Below, in pieces: positions 36,031-45,120 of a stretch of DNA of 64,000 nt. The notes under the pieces were generated by a model, which saw only the letters and a list, made by a program, of their open reading frames with translations, was not told where the DNA came from and did not search any database. Source of the DNA: Hyphomicrobiales bacterium (GTDB lineage Bacteria; Pseudomonadota; Alphaproteobacteria; Rhizobiales; Rhizobiaceae); the NCBI GenBank assembly GCA_900468625.1, contig UBUL01000001.1:230440-294439 (forward strand), given 5' to 3'. Position 1 is the stretch's first letter. Every line of letters starts with the position of its first letter. A program made the position numbers and the translations under genes.

Positions 36031-37074
36031 CTACTTGCTCCCGGTCTTCTCGATATGGCCGATACGGTCGGCGAGGCGATCGAGCGTGCGGCGCATCGAT
36101 TTCGCCTCTTCCTGCTGTGCCTCGATCCAGTCGCGCAGCATCTGCTGTTCGTTGCGCATATTCTTGACCAGGCCCTGAATGCCCTCGGCAAGATTAGCCA
36201 TGGCCGTCACCGAGCGCTGGCCGCCCCCTTCGTCGGCGATCTTGCGCAGATAGTCCGACAGCGCCCGTACGTCCTCGGAAGAAGCGCCCGTGGTGCCTTC
36301 AATGACCGGGGCGATGTCGGAGCCGACGTCCGTCACCGAGGAAAGCCAGTTTTCGAGTTCGGTATAGAAGCGGTTCTGCGCGCGGCCGGCCTGCAGGTCG
36401 AGAAAGCCGAGGATCAGGGAGCCGGAAAGACCGAGCAGCGAAGACGAAAACGCCGTGCCCATGCCGACCAGCGGGCCGGAGAGGCCCGTCTTCAGGGCGC
36501 TCAGAATATCGCCTGTATCGCCGCTGCCGGCATCGAGGCCTTGAATGACGTCGTTGATCGAGCCGATCGTGCCGATCAGGCCCCAGAAAGTGCCGAGCAG
36601 GCCGAGAAAGACAAGCAGGCCGATGAGATAGCGCGAGGTATCGCGGGATTCGTCGAGGCGCGTGGCGATCGAATCGAGAATGGATCGCAGCGTCGCCGTG
36701 GAAAGCTGCATCGCACGGCGGTTGCCCAGCAGCGCCCGCATCGGCGCCAGAAGCCGCGGATTGCGGCCGACCTTGTCCGCATTGCCGACGGCGCGGAAGT
36801 GATTGAACCAGCGAACCTCCGGCCTCAGCATCAGCACATGATTGAAGACAAGCAGGATGCCGACGGCCAGCACGCCGACGATCAGGCCGTTGAGGCCAGG
36901 ATTGTGCAGGAAGGCGACCTGGGCCTGACGGAAAAGGATGGCCACGATGAAACCGACGATGACGAGGAAAAGAACCATCGTCCAGAAGAAGGCCATCGGG
37001 CTTGAGAGCTTGTAGGTGTAATTTCCCGATATGTTGTCGGTCGATCCGAGATCCGACAAATTTACATTTTCCAT
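36031..37074 (-). CDS. MotA/TolQ/ExbB-family proton channel protein
   Basis: 347 residues with about four hydrophobic segments: AFFWTMVLFLVIVGFIVAIL, GLIVGVLAVGILLVFNHVLM, a pair around 165-185 (LIGLLVFLGLLGTFWGLIG) and 200-225 (SGPLVGMGTAFSSSLLGLSG). The last pair carries the conserved channel motif of the family. The C-terminal half is amphipathic. Paired with the OmpA-like gene 3 bases downstream, it should form a proton-driven pentamer. ATG 37074 is preceded by GGAG; a GTG at 37089 is less likely. Confidence 0.87.
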   Translation of the reverse strand: MENVNLSDLGSTDNISGNYTYKLSSPMAFFWTMVLFLVIVGFIVAILFRQAQVAFLHNPGLNGLIVGVLAVGILLVFNHVLMLRPEVRWFNHFRAVGNADKVGRNPRLLAPMRALLGNRRAMQLSTATLRSILDSIATRLDESRDTSRYLIGLLVFLGLLGTFWGLIGTIGSINDVIQGLDAGSGDTGDILSALKTGLSGPLVGMGTAFSSSLLGLSGSLILGFLDLQAGRAQNRFYTELENWLSSVTDVGSDIAPVIEGTTGASSEDVRALSDYLRKIADEGGGQRSVTAMANLAEGIQGLVKNMRNEQQMLRDWIEAQQEEAKSMRRTLDRLADRIGHIEKTGSK

Positions 37075-37150
37075 CACACGCTCCGCCACCGCATTTTCCG
37101 CAGGCGGAGACTAGAGCAACATTGTGCCGAATTGAAGAGACGGAAAGCAC

Positions 37151-37179
37151 AAAACAGCCCGTTGGCAACAGACTGTTTT
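37151..37179 (-). terminator. Probable terminator of the inositol monophosphatase gene
   Basis: AAAACAG (37151-37157) pairs with CTGTTTT (37173-37179), with a TTTTGTG tail on the minus strand. It lies between the monophosphatase stop and the ExbB-like gene. Confidence 0.55.
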
Positions 37180-37207
37180 ATCGCATGAAAGGCAGCCGAA
37201 GCCTGAT

Positions 37208-38008
37208 CTATTTCGTCGGGATCGGACGCTTGACCACTTCGGCGAGCGCCTTCTGGATATGCTCGTTGCCGCAGATGATCGAATTCGTTCCGAGCATGTC
37301 GGTGCCGCCATGGAAATCCGAAACGAATCCGCCGGCCTCGCGGATCAGCAGAATGCCGGCTGCGATGTCCCAGGGAGACAGGCCGGTTTCCCAGAAGCCG
37401 TCGAAACGGCCCGCCGCTACATAGGCAAGATCGAGCGATGCGGAGCCGAGACGGCGGACACCGGCGACTTCGCCCATGACATGGCGCAGCTCGACCAGGA
37501 ATTTGCCGTGATTGCCGCGGCCGAGATGCGGAACGCCGCAGCCGATGACGCTGTCCGACAGCACGCGGCGCGAGGCCACGCGCAGGCGGCGGTCATTGAG
37601 GAAAGCGCCGCCACCGCGTTCGGTCGTGTAGAGTTCGTCGGTCGCCGGATTGAAGATGACGCCGGCGACGATCTCGTCGTTGCGTTCCAGAGCGATCGAA
37701 ACGGCAAACATCGGAATGCCGTGCAGGAAGTTCGTGGTGCCATCGAGCGGGTCGACGATCCAGCGATGAGCGCCATCCGTGCCCTTGACCTCTTCGCCTT
37801 CCTCACCGAGGAAACCGTAAGTGGGACGTGCCTTCAGCAGCTCGTCGCGGATGATCTTCTGCGCCTTCAGATCCGCCTGGCTCACGAAATCGCCCGGTCC
37901 CTTCACCGACACCTGCAGGTTCTGCACTTCGCCGAAATCGCGGCTGAGCGACTTGCCTGCCTTGAGGGCAGCCTGAACCATGACATTGAGAAGAGCAGAA
38001 CGGGCCAT
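37208..38008 (-). CDS. Inositol monophosphatase family protein (SuhB-like)
   Basis: 266 residues. Metal-site motifs: EEGEE (E69/E70), DPLDGTTN (D86, D89) and SPWDIAAG; the GFRRLGSASLDL-like segment reads VRRLGSASLDLAYVAAG. The Mg-dependent phosphatase acts on inositol 1-phosphate or related small phosphates; SuhB homologues also join rRNA antitermination in enterics. ATG 38008 follows AAGGAAACCC. The Sel1-repeat gene lies upstream on the same strand. Confidence 0.92.
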   Translation of the reverse strand: MARSALLNVMVQAALKAGKSLSRDFGEVQNLQVSVKGPGDFVSQADLKAQKIIRDELLKARPTYGFLGEEGEEVKGTDGAHRWIVDPLDGTTNFLHGIPMFAVSIALERNDEIVAGVIFNPATDELYTTERGGGAFLNDRRLRVASRRVLSDSVIGCGVPHLGRGNHGKFLVELRHVMGEVAGVRRLGSASLDLAYVAAGRFDGFWETGLSPWDIAAGILLIREAGGFVSDFHGGTDMLGTNSIICGNEHIQKALAEVVKRPIPTK

Positions 38009-38200
38009 CGGGTTTCCTTGGATAATGCAGAAAGCGCTGACCGGGCCTAAAAGCAGGCCCCGACTAAGCGGGAGCGTCAGCGGAAATAAAAGATTGGCGG
38101 CCTCAAGACCATAAAATCGGGCGAATTTCAAGTGGTGAGGCCACTGCACACGCAAACTGGCCTCATATCGGCTCCGAGCCGGTCGGATTTCACCTCGCCG

Positions 38201-39421
38201 CTACTGCGCGCGCCGATATTTGTTGGCCGCCTCGATGGCCGCCTTCTGCTGATAATCCTCGATACCCTGATAGAAATCCTCGAGCTCGGGATCCTTCAGG
38301 CCGGCGCGGCGGGAAATGACGTACCAGGTGGCAGCAGCCACCGGATCCTGCTTCGTGCCGATGGCGTTGATGTAGAGATGCGCCAGCTTGTTCTGCGCAA
38401 CGACGTTGCCGCGATAGGCGGCGACGCGCATCCAGTTGAAGCCGTTTTCGAGGTCCTGCTTGCCGCCCGTGCCGTTGATAAGCCAGATGCCCATGTCAAG
38501 CTGCGCGGTATCGAAACCGGCATTGGCGGCGCGCGACAGCCACTCGCGGGCACGCGCCTTCTTTTCCGGCGGCAGGTCGGGAAGATTGAGATAGAGCTGC
38601 GAAACCGCATATTGCGCGTCGGCGATGCCCTGCTCGGCAGATTTTTCATAGTAGGGAAGCGCCATCTGCAGGCCCTTCAGACCGGGGTTGGCCGCGGTCA
38701 GCATCTGCGCCACGTTGAATTCGGCGGATGGCTGACCGGCCTCGGCCGCCTTCTTCATCCAGTCATCCGCCTTTTTCTGGTCGCGGGGCACGTCGTGCCC
38801 CTCCATCAGGATCAGCGCATATTTGAACATCGAAGTGGCGTCGCCACCCTCGGCTGCCTTGCTGTACCAGAACGCGGCATCCTTGGTATCGCGCTTGACG
38901 CCGAGCCCCTGCGACATCAACTCGGCAATGAGCGTCTGCGCGGCAGGATCCCCGAGCTGCGCCCTTGGCAGGGCTCGTTGAAAAGCGGTCAGGTAATAGC
39001 CGCGCTGGAAGGCGCCATAGGCGTCGTCCGCCTTGCCGGCGTAGGGCTTTTCCGGCGGCAGATCGGGCAGCCTCGCCCCCATGCGCTCGAAGACGCCGAC
39101 GCCTTGGGAAGGCTTGATGTCGCCGTCGGCCTTAGGCTCGGCGCCCGGCTGGATCTTCTCGTTCTTGAAAGTGCTTGCATCGGTGCCTAGCGGCCGCGTC
39201 ACGATGCTTTCGTTGCGCGGTGGAGCGTCCGGCACGGTCGATTCATCGCCGGATTGCGCGCTGTCATCCGGCCGCGCGCCCTTGTCCGCCGGCTGAGAAA
39301 CGCCCGGCAACGATGGATCGCCATTGCCCGATTGCGCCGCGGCCAGCAATGGAAATGCTGCAAGCCCGGCGGCAAGCACGGCAAGAAGGGATCGATGGCG
39401 GAATCGAGGCGTTGACGACAT
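38201..39421 (-). CDS. Exported Sel1/TPR-repeat protein
   Basis: 406 residues. A signal peptide (about 1-29, ending PLLAAAQ) and a Pro/Asp-rich low-complexity linker (about 30-125) precede five to six Sel1-like repeats (about 140-390), recognisable by A-x-Y/F-W-Y/M-x-K-A-A-x-x-G: AFWYSKAAEGGDATSMFKYA, DDWMKKAAEAGQPSAEF, LPYYEKSAEQGIADAQYA, REWLSRAANAGFDTAQ. It should sit in the periplasm as a scaffold. It differs from ExoR, which is shorter. There is no ribosome-binding clue against the start at 39421. Confidence 0.88.
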   Translation of the reverse strand: MSSTPRFRHRSLLAVLAAGLAAFPLLAAAQSGNGDPSLPGVSQPADKGARPDDSAQSGDESTVPDAPPRNESIVTRPLGTDASTFKNEKIQPGAEPKADGDIKPSQGVGVFERMGARLPDLPPEKPYAGKADDAYGAFQRGYYLTAFQRALPRAQLGDPAAQTLIAELMSQGLGVKRDTKDAAFWYSKAAEGGDATSMFKYALILMEGHDVPRDQKKADDWMKKAAEAGQPSAEFNVAQMLTAANPGLKGLQMALPYYEKSAEQGIADAQYAVSQLYLNLPDLPPEKKARAREWLSRAANAGFDTAQLDMGIWLINGTGGKQDLENGFNWMRVAAYRGNVVAQNKLAHLYINAIGTKQDPVAAATWYVISRRAGLKDPELEDFYQGIEDYQQKAAIEAANKYRRAQ

Positions 39422-39430
39422 GAATCGCTA

Positions 39431-40084
39431 TCAATCCTCAAACCGTGGCGCTTTTTCGTCCAGAAGCGCATTCACTTCAGCAACGATGGACGGGGCCGCG
39501 GCAGGATCGGCAAAGACAGCCTTATGCAATGCTACGAACTCCGCACCCGTCAGGGCCACCTCGAGCACAGACTTCGGATCGGTGCCGCCCATGACGATGC
39601 AGGGAATTTCGATCATCGAGGCCCACCATTCGCCGAGCGCCAGATTTTTCGGATGCGCCTCGGGCTTGATGTCGCCATCGAGCTTGCCGAAAAAAATATA
39701 GTCCGGCCGCAGCTCGCCGATCTCCAGCGCGCTATGCCGGTCGGTGGCGCTGCCGCCGCCGACGATCAGCTTCGGCACGAATTTCTCGACAGCTTCGGTC
39801 AGCTCGGCGATATTGCCCGCGATATGCAGCCCATCGGCCTTGGCGCGGCCCGCCACGCGGCTGTCGCCGGCAATGAGCGCTGCGGCACCCGCGGCCTGAA
39901 TGGCCGGCACCAGCTTTTCCGCATGTTTCTGGAAGGTGCTGTCATCGAGCCCATACTGGGGAATGATCACCGACGCGACGTCCCCGCCCCTGAGCGCATC
40001 GGCAACCGCCTTCGCCTGCTGCTCGATATCGGCGATGTCGGGAACGATGAGAACGAGGCGGCAACGATCTTCGGGCACGGTCAT
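39431..40084 (-). CDS. Divergent ThiE-like (thiamine phosphate synthase fold) protein
   Basis: 217 residues of TIM-barrel type. It follows the ThiE pattern (CRLVLIVPD, AALIAGDSRVAGRAKADGLHI, GEWWASMIEIPCIVMGG, AEFVALHKAVF) but the usual substrate motifs are changed: FFGKLDGD stands where GPVFPT-like sequence is expected and VALHKAVF where VSAI is usual. It may act on another phosphorylated heterocycle or as a second, diverged copy; no other thiamine gene is nearby. Starts 40111, 40096 and 40084 are all possible; 40084 has the best GGAAG spacing. It is 9 bases upstream of the Sel1 gene. Confidence 0.75.
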   Translation of the reverse strand: MTVPEDRCRLVLIVPDIADIEQQAKAVADALRGGDVASVIIPQYGLDDSTFQKHAEKLVPAIQAAGAAALIAGDSRVAGRAKADGLHIAGNIAELTEAVEKFVPKLIVGGGSATDRHSALEIGELRPDYIFFGKLDGDIKPEAHPKNLALGEWWASMIEIPCIVMGGTDPKSVLEVALTGAEFVALHKAVFADPAAAPSIVAEVNALLDEKAPRFED

Positions 40085-40307
40085 GCGAGCTTCCATGGTT
40101 TCGGCTTCCATCGTCAGCGATGGCGCACCGGTTCGATAATCGTGAGTAAATCCGTTAGCTCTCTCTGACAAGGGGCAGTGACCGAAACCGGCAGTTCGCG
40201 GCGGAGGACGGCCGCGGCGCGAACCTTCGCAGACGACCATCCTCACAATATATCATGCAGCGCACAATTAACTTGCCGCCATTGGGTGTTTGACGTAGCT
40301 TTCCGCC

Positions 40308-40568
40308 ATGTCGACCATGGACCCTTTCGCAGCCATCGCGGACCCGAACCGGCGTCATCTGCTGGAGGAATTGCGCCGCGCACCCAAGACGGTCAACGAA
40401 CTGGCGCTGGGCCTGCCGATCAGCCGCCCGGCCGTCTCGCAGCATCTGAAGGCGCTGCTCGACAGCAACCTCGTTTCCGTTACCAATGAAGGCACGAAGC
40501 GCATATACGCGGTGAACAGCCGCGGCTTCGACAAGCTGAATTTGTGGCTGGATCAGTTCTGGTCCTGA
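40308..40568 (+). CDS. ArsR-family winged-helix regulator without partner
   Basis: 86 residues: FAAIADPNRRHLLEELRRAPKTVNELALGLPISRPAVSQHLKALLDSNLV, then a wing SVTNEGTKRIYAVN. This is the N-terminal type usually followed by an SRPBCC gene, but none lies downstream. The protein is shorter at the C-terminus than most of its relatives (about 105-115), ending FDKLNLWLDQFWS, so it may be a trimmed remnant or a standalone form. Confidence 0.8.
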   Translation: MSTMDPFAAIADPNRRHLLEELRRAPKTVNELALGLPISRPAVSQHLKALLDSNLVSVTNEGTKRIYAVNSRGFDKLNLWLDQFWS

Positions 40569-40739
40569 AGACGTCGTTTCAGGAAAATTGCGCCAACCCT
40601 ACCTCCGACGCTATGAAGCTGGCGCATCCGTTTTGGCGGAAATGCTCTTCGATCCTGGCTGGGGAATTGCCTCGAGACCTTTCGATCTGCCTCTCTTGCC
40701 CCCAAGATCGATGGCTTTTTGAACTTTGGAGCCGTTGCC

Positions 40740-40913
40740 TCAGTGGACCGAGGAACGCAGACGTTGGATTTCGTCCTTGACCCGCAGTTTCCTGCGTTTG
40801 ATGTCGGCTATTTCCGTATCATTGCTAGAGGGAGATGACATTGCCAGATGAAGCGCCTCCTCGAGCGCGACATGTTTCTTTTCGAGCGATTCAAGATGAG
40901 CTTGAACAGTCAT
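40740..40913 (-). CDS. DUF465 (YdcH-like) small protein
   Basis: 57 residues: MTVQAHLESLEKKHVALEEA, then IADIKRRKLRVKDEIQRLRS. The two-helix hairpin pattern with KRRKL..KDEI is diagnostic of YdcH/DUF465. It is divergent from a second DUF465 gene at 41145. AGGGTCAT precedes the ATG at 40913. It is cytosolic with no known function. It is short and easily missed. Confidence 0.85.
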   Translation of the reverse strand: MTVQAHLESLEKKHVALEEALHLAMSSPSSNDTEIADIKRRKLRVKDEIQRLRSSVH

Positions 40914-41144
40914 ATGACCCTTCCTTCCTCTTTAAGAGCCCTGACCATCCATTCGCCAAGGCTCTAGGTGTCAACCTTGCCACTGTGCCATAATATCGGG
41001 CCTTTGTCGAAGGCGAAAACGTGGCCCATAGGCGGCAAATTCGTGAAGAAGGATAACTTCCCGTTGTCGCCTTTTGGTGATAGGAGCTTGCGGGATTCAG
41101 GAGGCGGAACGAATACGATTCCGCGATATGCTGGGGAAATGAAC

Positions 41145-41348
41145 ATGGCCGATCAGGAACAGGCAGAAATCAGGCTGATCGTGGCGCGGTTGCGCCAGGA
41201 ACACGAGGATTATGATGCCGCAATCAATGCCATGATCGAGACGGGCTGCGATGCCCTCCGTATCCAGCGCATGAAGAAGAAGAAGCTCGTCATCAAGGAT
41301 AAGCTGACCAAGCTGGAAGATCAGATCATCCCCGATATCATTGCCTGA
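41145..41348 (+). CDS. DUF465 (YdcH-like) small protein, second copy
   Basis: 67 residues, [30 protein letters not shown] then [26 protein letters not shown], the classic YdcH form with the Lys-rich hinge. GGGGA lies 7 bases before ATG 41145 (an ATG at 41139 is also possible). It is followed 16 bases later by purE, with which it is often linked in Rhizobiales, so it is likely first gene of the purEK operon. Confidence 0.88.
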   Translation: MADQEQAEIRLIVARLRQEHEDYDAAINAMIETGCDALRIQRMKKKKLVIKDKLTKLEDQIIPDIIA

Positions 41349-41364
41349 GGAGCTTAACGCAACG

Positions 41365-41862
41365 ATGATGACCGAAAGACCGCCTGTCGCCATCATCATG
41401 GGAAGCCAGTCCGACTGGGAGACCATGAAAAATGCCGCGGACACTTTGGAAGCGCTCGAGATCACCTATGATGCGCGCATCATTTCGGCGCACCGCACGC
41501 CGGACAGGCTGGTGAGCTTCGCCAAAGGCGCAAAGGACGAAGGCTTCAAAGTCATCATCGCCGGCGCCGGCGGCGCAGCGCACCTGCCGGGCATGGCGGC
41601 ATCCATGACGCCTCTGCCTGTTTTCGGCGTGCCCGTGCAATCCCGCGCCCTCTCCGGTCAGGACAGTCTCCTCTCCATCGTACAGATGCCGGCTGGCATT
41701 CCTGTGGGCACACTCGCAATCGGCAAGGCCGGCGCGGTCAATGCCGCCCTTCTTGCCGCCGCCGTCCTCGCCCTTGGCGATGAAGAGATTGCCGATCGCC
41801 TCGACGAATGGCGTGCCCGCCAGAGCGCGGCAGTCGCCGAATATCCGATGGACGACCTATGA
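41365..41862 (+). CDS. purE: N5-carboxyaminoimidazole ribonucleotide mutase PurE
   Basis: 165 residues, class I PurE length. [10 protein letters not shown], the SAHRTPDRL loop with catalytic His, [18 protein letters not shown] and [19 protein letters not shown] are all present. It converts N5-CAIR to CAIR in purine synthesis and forms octamers. ATG 41365 (or 41368) is the probable start; GAGGAG lies 13 bases ahead. The stop overlaps the purK start (ATGA), so the two are coupled. Confidence 0.96.
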   Translation: MMTERPPVAIIMGSQSDWETMKNAADTLEALEITYDARIISAHRTPDRLVSFAKGAKDEGFKVIIAGAGGAAHLPGMAASMTPLPVFGVPVQSRALSGQDSLLSIVQMPAGIPVGTLAIGKAGAVNAALLAAAVLALGDEEIADRLDEWRARQSAAVAEYPMDDL

Positions 41863-42914
41863 ACAAGACGATCGGCATCATCGGCGGCGGCCAGCTTGGC
41901 CGCATGCTGGCCATGGCGGCCGCACGCCTGAATTTCCGCACGGTCGTCCTCGAGCCGCAGACCGACTGTCCCGCAGCCCATGTTGCCAACGAGCAGATTG
42001 TCGCCGCCTATGACGACACGACCGCTCTTGCCGAGCTGGCAAAGCGTTGCGACGTCGTCACCTACGAGTTCGAAAACGTGCCCGTTGCGGCCGCCGAAGA
42101 GCTTGCCGCGCAGGTCACCGTCTATCCGCCGCCGAAAGCGCTGGAGATGGCGCAGGACCGGCTGACCGAAAAGAGCTTCATCAACGGCTGCGGCATCCCA
42201 ACGGCTCGTTTCCACGCCGTCGGCAGTCAGGCCGATCTCGAAAAGGCTCTCGCCGATTTCGGCGGCCAGGGCGTGCTGAAAACCCGCCGCCTGGGTTACG
42301 ACGGCAAGGGCCAGCGCGTCTATCGCTCCATCGCCGACAGCCCTGAAGGCGGCTATGCGGCCTTGGGCAGCGTGCCGCTGATTCTGGAAAGTTTCGTGTC
42401 CTTCGAGCGCGAGATTTCCATCATTGGCGCGCGCGGCATCGATGGAACTGTCGCCTGCTACGATCCGGCCGAGAACGTCCATCGCAACGGCATTCTCCAC
42501 ACTTCGACGCTGCCGGCGGGCATTTCGGAGCAGACGGCTGCCGCAGCCCGAGCGGCCGCGGAAAAGATATTGACCGCGCTCGGCTATGTCGGCGTCATCG
42601 GCATCGAGTTCTTCGTGCTTGCCGATGGCAGCCTGATCGCCAATGAAATGGCGCCGCGCGTCCATAATTCCGGCCACTGGACGGAAGCCGCCTGCGTCAT
42701 CTCGCAATTCGAGCAGCATATCCGCGCCGTCGCCGGCCTGCCGCTTGGAAAGCCTGACCGCCATTCGGATTGTGTCATGACCAATCTGATCGGCGACGAC
42801 ATCCTGGCGCTGCCAGAATGGCTGCGGCTTGACGACACGCTCGTCCATCTTTACGGCAAGACCGAAGCACGGCCGGGCCGCAAGATGGGCCATGTTACAC
42901 AGCTTCTGCGCTGA
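41859..42914 (+). CDS. purK: 5-(carboxyamino)imidazole ribonucleotide synthase PurK
   Basis: 351 residues, ATP-grasp fold. [20 protein letters not shown] at the N-terminus, [21 protein letters not shown] and EISIIGARG in the ATP-grasp domain, and [26 protein letters not shown] in the metal site. It makes N5-CAIR from AIR, bicarbonate and ATP, feeding PurE. It overlaps purE by 4 bases and is followed by a terminator at 42987. Confidence 0.96.
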   Translation: MNKTIGIIGGGQLGRMLAMAAARLNFRTVVLEPQTDCPAAHVANEQIVAAYDDTTALAELAKRCDVVTYEFENVPVAAAEELAAQVTVYPPPKALEMAQDRLTEKSFINGCGIPTARFHAVGSQADLEKALADFGGQGVLKTRRLGYDGKGQRVYRSIADSPEGGYAALGSVPLILESFVSFEREISIIGARGIDGTVACYDPAENVHRNGILHTSTLPAGISEQTAAAARAAAEKILTALGYVGVIGIEFFVLADGSLIANEMAPRVHNSGHWTEAACVISQFEQHIRAVAGLPLGKPDRHSDCVMTNLIGDDILALPEWLRLDDTLVHLYGKTEARPGRKMGHVTQLLR

Positions 42915-42986
42915 GAGCAGCGGGAAAAAGCCCCTGACATGGTTGACAGAGCCGGTATGACAGGGTATTTGCTCCCCACCCTAAAG

Positions 42987-43008
42987 AGCGCGCCCTGAGC
43001 GCGCTTTT
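42987..43008 (+). terminator. Terminator of purEK
   Basis: Stem AGCGCGC-CCTGA-GCGCGCT followed by TTT, 72 bases past the purK stop. Confidence 0.7.
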
Positions 43009-43066
43009 GATTGTTAAAGACACGGGCGAATGTGACATTCCCCCTCAGAGATCGCGGATCAGAAAA

Positions 43067-43192
43067 ATGAAGATCAAGAATTCGCTCAAGTCGCTCAAGG
43101 CGCGCCACCGTGACAACCGTCTCGTCCGCCGCAAGGGCCGCATCTACATCATCAACAAGCTGAACCCGCGCTACAAGGCTCGTCAGGGCTAA
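43067..43192 (+). CDS. rpmJ: 50S ribosomal protein bL36
   Basis: 41 residues, very basic: [41 protein letters not shown]. It is the cysteine-free form typical of alphaproteobacteria, not the zinc ribbon type. It is a monocistronic gene between two terminators, with its ATG at 43067 preceded by GCGGATCAGAAAA. Confidence 0.96.
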   Translation: MKIKNSLKSLKARHRDNRLVRRKGRIYIINKLNPRYKARQG

Positions 43193-43202
43193 TAGAGCGC
43201 GC

Positions 43203-43234
43203 GGCTCGGATCTTACAGATCGAGCCTCAGTTTT
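43203..43234 (+). terminator. Terminator of rpmJ
   Basis: GGCTCG-G-ATC pairs with GATCGAGCC across a TTACA loop (one bulged base), followed by TCAGTTTT. Confidence 0.75.
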
Positions 43235-43282
43235 AGTTGATCGCATCAAATTTGTTTTGATCTTCGACATTGGCGGGCTACT

Positions 43283-43912
43283 ATGCCCGCCATGCGCGTT
43301 TTTGCTTTGTCATATCTAGCCCTGCCGATTCTGTTTGCCCTGACCGCCTCCCCGCCCCATGCGGCGCTGGCCGATGATCCAAATCTTGTGGAAAAGCAGA
43401 ATCCCGGCGTTTCCTCCGGCAGCCTGTCGCCCAAGCAGCAGCTCGACAATCTGTTCATGGCGCTGAAGCGGCAACGCGATCCCGATCAGGCAAACCTTAT
43501 CGCCGAGCAGATCAATGCCGAGTTCAACGATTCCGGCAGCGCCACCGTCAATCTCCTGATGCAATGGGCCGACAAGGCCATTCAGGACAAGCGCAATGCC
43601 GCAGCCATGGACTATCTGGATCAGGTGATCTCGCTGAAGCCCGATTACGTCGAAGGCTGGAATCGGCGCGCGACTCTCAACTTCGCCATCGGCGACTATC
43701 GCAAATCGATGGAGGACATCAATCAGGTCCTGCGGATAGAGCCGCGCCATTTCGGGGCGCTGGCGGGCATGGCGGCCATGCTGACCGAACGCGGCAACGA
43801 TGCCCTCGCCCTCAAGGCCTGGGAGCGCTTCCTTGAAATCTATCCGGCGAATCGATCAGCCCAGGAAGAAGCAAGCAAGCTTTCGGAAAAGATTGCCGGT
43901 AGCCGAACCTGA
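43283..43912 (+). CDS. Exported TPR protein
   Basis: 209 residues. The signal peptide is about 1-30 (VFALSYLALPILFALTASPPHAALA). Three TPR-like repeats (about 90-190) follow: AAMDYLDQVISLKPDYVEGW, GDYRKSMEDINQVLRIEPRH and DALALKAWERFLEIYPANRSA. It probably sits in the periplasm as a small scaffold or chaperone. It stands alone; no partner gene is evident. The precise role is unknown. Confidence 0.85.
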   Translation: MPAMRVFALSYLALPILFALTASPPHAALADDPNLVEKQNPGVSSGSLSPKQQLDNLFMALKRQRDPDQANLIAEQINAEFNDSGSATVNLLMQWADKAIQDKRNAAAMDYLDQVISLKPDYVEGWNRRATLNFAIGDYRKSMEDINQVLRIEPRHFGALAGMAAMLTERGNDALALKAWERFLEIYPANRSAQEEASKLSEKIAGSRT

Positions 43913-44020
43913 TATTTCTGAAACGCCGGCTTCTCCCTGTCATTGAAATGTCGCCGGAAGGGATGAAAAGGCGAAACAACGCGCTAGATTAGTGGCTCAA
44001 GATATTTGATCCGTGCCGAA

Positions 44021-45073
44021 ATGACCGATTTTCTGCTCGTCGCCATTGTTTTGCTCGTCGTCGTCGCCGCGGGTTTTTCCGCCTACAAGTCCCGCGCCAT
44101 CGAGCAGGCCTACCCCAATATCGGCGAACTTACCGATATCGGCGGCTACCGCCTCAATGCCGTACATCTGCCACGCCCGAAAACGGCGGATTTGCCGGCG
44201 CTCGTCTTCATCCATGGCGCCAGCGGCAATCTGCGCGATCAGTTCGAAGCTTTTGCGGCGCCTTTGAGTGGCCGTGCCGAAATGCTGTTCGTCGACCGTC
44301 CCGGCCACGGTTACTCCGAGCGCGGAAGTGCCGAAAACGCCTTGCCCTCGGGCCAGGCCGATGCCATCGCAAGGCTGATGGAGAAACGCGGCATCAAGAG
44401 CGCCATCATCGTTGGACACTCCTTCGGCGGCGCGATCGCCGCCGCCTTCGGCATGCGCCACCCCGAAAAGACCGAGGGCCTGCTTTTCCTCGCTCCGGCC
44501 ACTCATCCCTGGCCGGGCGGTGTCGATTGGTACTACACGCTTGCCGCCACGCCCGTCTTCGGCTGGCTCTTCACCCAGCTCTTCGTAATCCCGATTGGCC
44601 TGCGCCGGGTCGAGACCGGCACGCTCAGCATCTTCCGTCCGAATGCAAGACCGGCGGACTATATCATGAAGACGGCGCCGGAGCTGGTGCTGCGGCCGCA
44701 GACCTTCCGCAACAATGTGATCGACGTGGTCAATCTCTTTGCCTATGTCTCCGCCCATGCGCCGCGCTACAGCGAGATCAAGGCGCCCACCGTGATCATC
44801 ACCGGCGATAGCGACGAGGTCGTGCTGGAGGAACTGCATTCGCGCGGGCTCGCCCGGGACATCGCAGACGCAGAGCTCGTCACCATCCGCAATCTCGGCC
44901 ACAAGCCGGATTATGTGACGACGGATGTGGCGATCGCCGCCTTGGAACGGCTGGCAGGCCAGCCGCGTGACCTGTATGAGCTGGCTGCGCAGGCCGAAAT
45001 ACGCATTGCCAGCCTGACGGGGGAAGCTCCGCAGTCGAGCAGCGCCGTGTCTCAGGCCGTCACGACATCATAG
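44021..45073 (+). CDS. Alpha/beta hydrolase with N-terminal membrane anchor
   Basis: 350 residues. A hydrophobic anchor (about 3-21) is followed by an alpha/beta-hydrolase domain: FIHGASGNLRDQF oxyanion strand, nucleophile S134 in VGHSFGG, Asp near TGDSDEV and His in NLGHKPDY. The lid region (about 160-230) is enlarged. The reaction is likely ester or epoxide hydrolysis; no substrate can be named. ATG 44021 (MTDFLLVAIV) is preferred over an upstream TTG. It is convergent with the LysR gene. Confidence 0.85.
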   Translation: MTDFLLVAIVLLVVVAAGFSAYKSRAIEQAYPNIGELTDIGGYRLNAVHLPRPKTADLPALVFIHGASGNLRDQFEAFAAPLSGRAEMLFVDRPGHGYSERGSAENALPSGQADAIARLMEKRGIKSAIIVGHSFGGAIAAAFGMRHPEKTEGLLFLAPATHPWPGGVDWYYTLAATPVFGWLFTQLFVIPIGLRRVETGTLSIFRPNARPADYIMKTAPELVLRPQTFRNNVIDVVNLFAYVSAHAPRYSEIKAPTVIITGDSDEVVLEELHSRGLARDIADAELVTIRNLGHKPDYVTTDVAIAALERLAGQPRDLYELAAQAEIRIASLTGEAPQSSSAVSQAVTTS

Positions 45074-45120
45074 CCACGCGTATCCTCGAATATCCGGCTC
45101 TGCGGCACGGCCTCGACCGT

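Noticed and set aside
34996..37074. Zorya-type defence system (ZorA/ZorB-like pair)
   Set aside because: The MotA/ExbB and OmpA-type pair resembles ZorAB, but no helicase or nuclease (ZorC/D/E) gene is adjacent. The neighbours are housekeeping.
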